Below, one piece after another: positions 59,275-64,000 of a DNA stretch of 64,000 nucleotides; positions within the stretch are counted from its first letter, which is position 1, and each line of letters begins with the position of its first letter. Both the position numbers and the translations under genes were made by a program. The notes under the pieces are model-generated. The model did not search any database. It was given only the letters and a program-made list of their open reading frames with translations, and was not told the origin of the DNA. The DNA is from Novosphingobium sp. (GTDB lineage: Bacteria; Pseudomonadota; Alphaproteobacteria; Sphingomonadales; Sphingomonadaceae), in assembly GCF_039595395.1 (NCBI RefSeq), contig NZ_JBCNLP010000001.1, positions 3,658,001-3,722,000 of the forward strand, given 5' to 3'.

Positions 59275-60090
59275 TTATTGTGCCATCAATTGCTGGGCCA
59301 CATCGAGCGCCACCGACAGCCCCGCGCTGCCGCCACCGGGCACCAGGCTGGTGACGGGCGCGGCCTCGGCATAATCGGCGCCAAGGGCAACGCGGACATA
59401 GCGACTGTCCGGGCAGATCTCGTTGGAAGGATCGAAGCCCACCCAGCCGAGGCCCGGAATATGCGCCTCTGCCCAGGCGTGGCCGGCGTCCTGAGCGGTG
59501 CTGGCGTCCATCAGCAGATAGCCCGAGACATAGCGCGCGGGCACGCCCAGCAGCCGCGCCGCGCCGATGAAGACATGTGCATGGTCCTGGCAGACGCCCT
59601 TGCCCAGCTCCAGCGCCTGTTCGGCGGTGGTGGTGACGTCAGTCACGCCCTTTTCATAGGTCACCACCTCACCCACCGCGCGCGACAGGGCGTGCAGCGT
59701 GTCGAGCACATTGACATCTTCCAGCGGAAAGTCGCGGGCCAGCGCCTTCAGCTTCGGCCCCGGCTTGGTCAGGGCGGTCTGGTTGGTGAAGAGCCACAGC
59801 GGCATGAAACCCGCATGCGGGCCGACCATCCCCGCCGTATCGCGCACCTCGACCAGAGCGCTGGTGGTGACCGCCACCTCTTCCACATCATTACCGAAGG
59901 AAATCAGCGTGGTGGCATTGCCGTTGTGATCGTCATAGGCGGCCTCGATCACCGCGCCATCCACGGCCATCTGCCATTCCAGCACATCCTGCACCGCGCA
60001 TTGGCGCGGGCGCAGCCGCAGGCGCTGCACCCCGTAACGCGCCGGAGCATCGAAGCGATAGCGCGTGGTGTGGCTGATGGCGATGCGCAT
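59275..60090 (-). CDS. Transglutaminase-like protease of the Anbu cluster
   Basis: This 271-aa protein has a beta N-terminal domain (MRIAISHTTRYRFDAPA RYG) typical of the bacterial transglutaminase-like group and a core with catalytic Cys (GKGVCQDHAHVFIGAARLLG), His (AGHAWAEAHIPGLGW) and Asp (VGFDPSNE). Proteins of this kind may cleave or crosslink peptide bonds. It is 15 nt after the alpha-E gene. The cluster may build and remove peptide-like tags on proteins, but the chemistry has not been proven. Confidence 0.9.
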   Translation of the reverse strand: MRIAISHTTRYRFDAPARYGVQRLRLRPRQCAVQDVLEWQMAVDGAVIEAAYDDHNGNATTLISFGNDVEEVAVTTSALVEVRDTAGMVGPHAGFMPLWLFTNQTALTKPGPKLKALARDFPLEDVNVLDTLHALSRAVGEVVTYEKGVTDVTTTAEQALELGKGVCQDHAHVFIGAARLLGVPARYVSGYLLMDASTAQDAGHAWAEAHIPGLGWVGFDPSNEICPDSRYVRVALGADYAEAAPVTSLVPGGGSAGLSVALDVAQQLMAQ

Positions 60091-60105
60091 GAGGCGGCTC
60101 CTGCC

Positions 60106-61050
60106 TTACTCGGTGAAGCGGTAATCGGCGGCGATGGCGTCGGCGATCTGGCGGTTGGTGTTGATGAATTGCGTGATGAATTCGTGCAGGCCAAATTCGA
60201 AGATCTGCGCGATGCCAGTCTGCTGCAATCGGGCATTCGCCTGACGCAGCAACTCGTGCGAGGGCGCCGCCTCGCCATAGCCATAGGCGAGACTCGCCAT
60301 GTTGCTGGCCAGCTTGTCATAGCAAAAGGCCAGAGAACGCGGGAAACGCCCGTCGAGGATCAGGAATTCGGCGATGCCCTTGGGGTCGAGCGCGCCCGCA
60401 TTCATCCAGCGAAACGCCCGCTCGCCCGAGACCGAGCGCAGCACCATCTCCCATTGCGCATTGTCCAGCCGCGAACCGACCCAGGCCAGCGAGGGCAACA
60501 GCACATGATATTTCACATCGAGGATGCGCGCGGTGTTGTCGGCGCGTTCGATATGGGTGCCCATATAGGCAAAATTGTAGATGTCGTTGCGCAGCATGGT
60601 GCCTTCCATCGCGCCGCGCACCAGCATGGTCTGGCGGCGGATGGTGTCGAGCACTTCGCCCAGATCGGCCTCGCTCACCGGGCGGGCGAGGAGATCCTTC
60701 AGGATCATCCAGCTTTCATTGGTGGCTTCCCAGACCTCACGCGTGATGGCGGTGCGGACCATGCGGGCATTGGTGCGCGCATTTTCCATCATCGCCAGCA
60801 CGCTGTCGGCATTCTCGGGCGAGCGCAGCACGAAATTGGTGATGATATGGCCGGTGTGATCCAGACCGGTGGCGGCGAAGGCCTCCTCCAGCCCCAGTGT
60901 GATGAGCACACTGCGCCATTCGTCGCTGGCGGCGGAAAGCCCACGCGTCAGCGCCATACGAAAACCGGCGTCGAGCATGCGCGCGGTGTTTTCGGCCCGC
61001 TCCAGATAGCGGAACATCCAGAACAGGCCCCAGGCGGAACGACCCAGCAT
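60106..61050 (-). CDS. Alpha-E domain protein
   Basis: This 314-aa all-helical protein has the alpha-E (DUF403) pattern: MLGRSAWGLFWMFRYLERAENTARMLDAGFRMA at the start and THIERADNTARILDVKYHVLLP in the second part, two similar helical units with conserved Arg and Glu. It is always linked to the circularly permuted ATP-grasp partner and may present the substrate. Position 16 nt after that gene suggests coupled expression. Confidence 0.92.
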   Translation of the reverse strand: MLGRSAWGLFWMFRYLERAENTARMLDAGFRMALTRGLSAASDEWRSVLITLGLEEAFAATGLDHTGHIITNFVLRSPENADSVLAMMENARTNARMVRTAITREVWEATNESWMILKDLLARPVSEADLGEVLDTIRRQTMLVRGAMEGTMLRNDIYNFAYMGTHIERADNTARILDVKYHVLLPSLAWVGSRLDNAQWEMVLRSVSGERAFRWMNAGALDPKGIAEFLILDGRFPRSLAFCYDKLASNMASLAYGYGEAAPSHELLRQANARLQQTGIAQIFEFGLHEFITQFINTNRQIADAIAADYRFTE

Positions 61051-61066
61051 CAGACGTTACCCCCCA

Positions 61067-62500
61067 TCATTCCGCCAGCACCCAACTGTCTTTCGTACCC
61101 CCGCCCTGACTGGAATTGACCACCAGTGATCCCTTCTTCAGCGCCACCCGCGTGAGGCCCCCCGGCGTGATGTTGATCCCATTGGGCGAGACCAGCACGA
61201 AGGGCCGCAGATCGACATGGCGCGGCGCCAGCCCCGCCTTGGTGAAGATCGGCACGGTGGAGAGCGACAGGGTGGGCTGGGCGATGTAATTTTCCGGACG
61301 CGCGCGCAGCTTCTTCTCGAAGGCTGCGATCTCGGCCTTGGAAGAGGTCGGGCCGATCAGCATGCCATAGCCGCCGCTGCCGTGAACCTCCTTCACCACC
61401 AGTTCGGGCAGGTGATCCAGCACATAGGCCAGTGAATCCGCCTCGGCGCAGCGCCATGTCGGCACGTTCTTCAGAATCGGCTTCTCACCGGTGTAGAACT
61501 CCACGATCTCGGGCATGAAGGAGTAGATCGCCTTGTCGTCCGCAATGCCGGTGCCCGGCGCGTTGGCGATGGTGATCCCGCCCGCGCGATAGACATCCAT
61601 GATGCCGGGCACGCCCAGCACGCTGGAAGGGTTGAAGGTCAGCGGATCGAGGAAATTATCGTCCACGCGCCGGTACAGCACGTCGATAGCCGTCCAGCCC
61701 CGCGTGGTGCGCATGCAGACCCGGCCATCGACCACCCGCAGATCCCCGCCCTCGACCAGCTCGGCGCCCATTTGGTCGGCCAGAAAGGCATGCTCGAAAT
61801 AGGCGGAGTTGTAGATGCCCGGCGTCAGCACCGCCACCGTGGGGCGATGGCCACTGGCGGCGGGCGGGGCGCAGGCGGCAAGGCTGCGGGCCAGCGCGCG
61901 CGGATAATCCGAAACCGGCTGCACCTGCACCTTGGTGAACAGTTCCGGGAACATCGCCATCATCGTCTCACGGTTCTCCAGCATATAGGAGACGCCGCTG
62001 GGCGTGCGCGCATTATCCTCCAGCACCATGAACTCATCGGGCCCGGTGCGGACCAGATCGATGCCGACGATATGGGTGTAGACCTCGCCCGGAGGCGTGA
62101 AGCCCACCATCTGGGGCAGGAAAGCCTCATTGCCGCGCAAAACACGCTCGGGCACCTTGCCGGCCTTCACGATCTCGCGCTTGTGATAGAGGTCGTGCAG
62201 GAAGGCGTTGATCGCGCGCACCCGCTGCTCGATGCCGACCGACAGCTTCTTCCACTCATCGGCGGTGACGATACGCGGGATCATGTCGAAGGGGATCAGG
62301 CGTTCCTGCCCGGCATCCTCGCCATAGACGTTGAAGGTGATGCCGGTGCGGCGGAAGAAGCTCTCCGCCTGCTTGCCCTGCTTCACCATCCAGCGCGGGT
62401 CCTGCGCATCGTACCACTCGCGATAGCCGGCATAGGCGGGGCGGACCTGCCCCTGGCCATCGATCATCTCGTCATAATGCGAGAAGGTGGTTGTTGTCAT
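61067..62500 (-). CDS. Circularly permuted ATP-grasp peptide ligase-like protein
   Basis: The start is taken at the ATG at 62500 (MTTTTFSHYDEMIDGQG), giving 477 aa; the frame is open to 62575. The sequence has the DUF407 pattern: LIPFDMIPRIVTADEW, LHDLYHKREIVKAGKVPE, EDNARTPSGVSYMLENRE and LVVKEVHGSGGYGMLIG, the last being the ATP-binding segment. ATP-grasp enzymes of this kind form amide bonds on a peptide substrate. First gene of the Anbu cluster. The promoter should lie in the 200 bp to its right, shared with uvrB on the other strand. Confidence 0.9.
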   Translation of the reverse strand: MTTTTFSHYDEMIDGQGQVRPAYAGYREWYDAQDPRWMVKQGKQAESFFRRTGITFNVYGEDAGQERLIPFDMIPRIVTADEWKKLSVGIEQRVRAINAFLHDLYHKREIVKAGKVPERVLRGNEAFLPQMVGFTPPGEVYTHIVGIDLVRTGPDEFMVLEDNARTPSGVSYMLENRETMMAMFPELFTKVQVQPVSDYPRALARSLAACAPPAASGHRPTVAVLTPGIYNSAYFEHAFLADQMGAELVEGGDLRVVDGRVCMRTTRGWTAIDVLYRRVDDNFLDPLTFNPSSVLGVPGIMDVYRAGGITIANAPGTGIADDKAIYSFMPEIVEFYTGEKPILKNVPTWRCAEADSLAYVLDHLPELVVKEVHGSGGYGMLIGPTSSKAEIAAFEKKLRARPENYIAQPTLSLSTVPIFTKAGLAPRHVDLRPFVLVSPNGINITPGGLTRVALKKGSLVVNSSQGGGTKDSWVLAE

Positions 62501-62709
62501 CGGCACCCCAATAAGCAAGCGGCTCCGCATGCCGCCTTGCCAAGTGAAGCTGCATGAAAGGGAAAGCCTTGCCAAGCGTCATTGCTGCACTTGCGAAACT
62601 TATTTTTTCGGGGCAGTCTCCCGCGCAACTTTCGTGCGGCTCATGCATTTCGCCTTCGGAAATCCGCGCCGCCCTTGCGGAACGATAGGCGAACGCCCAT
62701 AACCTCCCC

Positions 62710-64000
62710 ATGGCCGAACTGATCATCCGCCGCGGGCTGGAAGAGCCCGACACCTCGGGCAATTTTGTCCCCCACCGCCCCGCCCGCCCCGACAAGGTCG
62801 AGCCAGGCAAGGCGCTGCGCATCGTCAGCGACTACAGCCCGGCGGGCGACCAGCCCACCGCCATCGCCGAGCTGGTGCAGGGCATCAGTGCGGGGGACGA
62901 CACGCAGGTGCTGCTGGGCGTGACCGGCTCGGGCAAGACCTTCACCATGGCCAAGGTGATCGAGGCGACTGCAGCGCCCGGCGCTGATTCTGGCGCCCAA
63001 CAAGACGCTGGCCGCGCAGCTGTACGGCGAGTTGAAGAGCTTCTTCCCGGACAATGCGGTGGAGTACTTCGTCTCCTACTACGACTACTACCAGCCCGAG
63101 GCCTATGTCGCCCGCTCGGACACCTACATCGAGAAGGAATCCAGCGATCAACGAGCACATCGAGCAGATGCGCCTCTCGGCCACCCGGGCCCTGCTGGAG
63201 CGCGACGACGTGATCATCGTCGCCTCGGTCTCTTGCCTCTATGGCATCGGCTCGGTCGAGACCTATTCCGCGATGATCTTCGATCTGGAAACCGGCAAGG
63301 ATCAGGACCAGGGCGAGATCATCCGCAAGCTGGTCGCCATGCAGTACACCCGCAACGATGTGGCCTTCGCGCGCGGCACCTTCCGCGTGCGCGGCGACAA
63401 TCTGGAGATCTTCCCCAGCCACTATGAGGACATCGCCTGGCGCATCAGCTTCTTCGGCGATGAGGTCGAATCGATCGTCGAATTCGATCCCCTCACCGGC
63501 AAGGCGGGCGCCAAGCTGGAGAAGATCCGCGTCTACGCCAATTCGCACCACGTCACCCCCGGCCCCACCATGCAGCAGGCGATGCACGCCATCCGTTTCG
63601 AGCTGGAGGAACGCCTCAAAGAGCTGAATGCCGAGGGCAAGCTGCTGGAAGCCCAGCGCCTGGAGCAGCGCACCCATTTCGATCTGGAGATGATCGCCGC
63701 GACCTGGGCTACTGCACGGGCATCGAGAACTACTGCCGCTTCCTCTCGGGCGCGCCTGCCGCGGCGAGCCGCCGCCGACGCTGTTCGACTACCTGCCGGC
63801 GAACGCCCTGCTGGTCGTCGACGAATCCCACGTGACCATTCCGCAGATCGGCGCCATGTTCAAGGGCGACCGCGCGCGCAAGGAAACCCTGGTGGAATAC
63901 GGCTTCCGCCTGCCGTCGGCGCTGGACAACCGCCCGCTTGCGCTTCGAGGAGTGGGAGGCGATGGCGCCGCAGACCATTTCCGTCTCCGCGACGCCGGGC
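62710..64000 (+). pseudogene. uvrB: UvrB excinuclease subunit, partial and frameshifted as read
   Basis: UvrB is the damage-loading subunit of nucleotide excision repair. The order is intact: ALRIVSDYSPAGDQPTAI, GVTGSGKTFTMAKVIEA (Walker A), LAAQLYGELKSFFPDNAVEY, FVSYYDYYQPEAYV, SCLYGIGSVETY, FEEW...ISVSATPG region. The frame changes near 62971, 63146, 63700, 63755 and 63939. Each corrected segment reads as normal UvrB. Five small indels in 1.3 kb of a conserved gene, running to the window edge, suggest low-quality sequence rather than true decay. The C-terminal half of the gene is outside the window. Confidence 0.9.

Overview
The window looks like a Sphingomonadales genome, most likely Novosphingobium or a close relative. 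The evidence is high GC, an alphaproteobacterial tRNA-Val, a serC-serA pair behind a serC-type leader, HisZ with PurA, an Anbu operon, and Ti-type TraA/TraC/TraD mobilization genes. It divides at a tRNA-Val gene (43061-43136): everything to the left is accessory DNA and everything to the right is ordinary chromosome. A tyrosine recombinase (41671-42894) abuts the 3' end of the tRNA, so the left 43 kb is best read as an integrated element, or a pile-up of elements, serving as a defence island. Its far end lies outside the window.

Accessory part, left to right. (1) 0.2-6 kb: unrecognised genes, two of which carry PD-(D/E)XK nuclease cores. (2) 5.1-13.1 kb: a type I restriction operon read leftward, half-length HsdS, HsdM, HsdS, HsdR, YgjP-like zinc peptidase and a DUF5655 nuclease-like protein, with two tandem palindromes in front of it. 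(3) 13.3-14.3 kb: two small genes and an IS3 transposase relic. (4) 14.6-23.9 kb: a mobilization module with relaxase TraA, a recognisable oriT, TraC, TraD, ArdC, a protein with two sigma-region-4 domains, and two AlpA regulators; no TraG coupling protein is seen. (5) 24.1-26.3 kb: a compact type II system of Vsr, a C5 methyltransferase and an Eco29kI-like GIY-YIG endonuclease. (6) 26.4-29.1 kb: an MbcA-like antitoxin, a truncated RES toxin and a group II intron. (7) 29.4-33.0 kb: an HExxH protein convergent with a TPR-CHAT protease. (8) 33.4-41.0 kb: a bacterial ubiquitin-like conjugation (Bil) operon with Ubl, E2, JAMM peptidase and E1, preceded by an ECF-sigma-like factor, an HTH protein and an ImmA/IrrE-UvrD fusion.

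The most interesting observation is in the last block. A 31-bp element (26 of 31 identical) lies upstream of both the sigma-like gene and the Ubl gene, and in each case ends exactly 40 nt from the start codon. This suggests that the sigma-like factor controls itself and the Bil genes. The HTH protein and the ImmA/IrrE peptidase could form a damage- or phage-sensing switch. The E1 C-terminus carries two frameshifts, one at a run of eight G; the original frame can be rebuilt by eye.

Chromosomal part: LysR regulator and zinc alcohol dehydrogenase, two DUF4139 proteins, a winged-helix regulator, purA (frameshifted), an alpha/beta hydrolase, hisZ, serA, serC, an extensin-like lipoprotein, the Anbu operon (ATP-grasp, alpha-E, transglutaminase, Anbu) and a partial uvrB. 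A family of about 205-235 bp intergenic repeats with a hairpin at each end occurs at least three times in full and once as a fragment. purA and uvrB both carry small frameshifts, which points to indel errors in this assembly and should temper claims about broken genes elsewhere.
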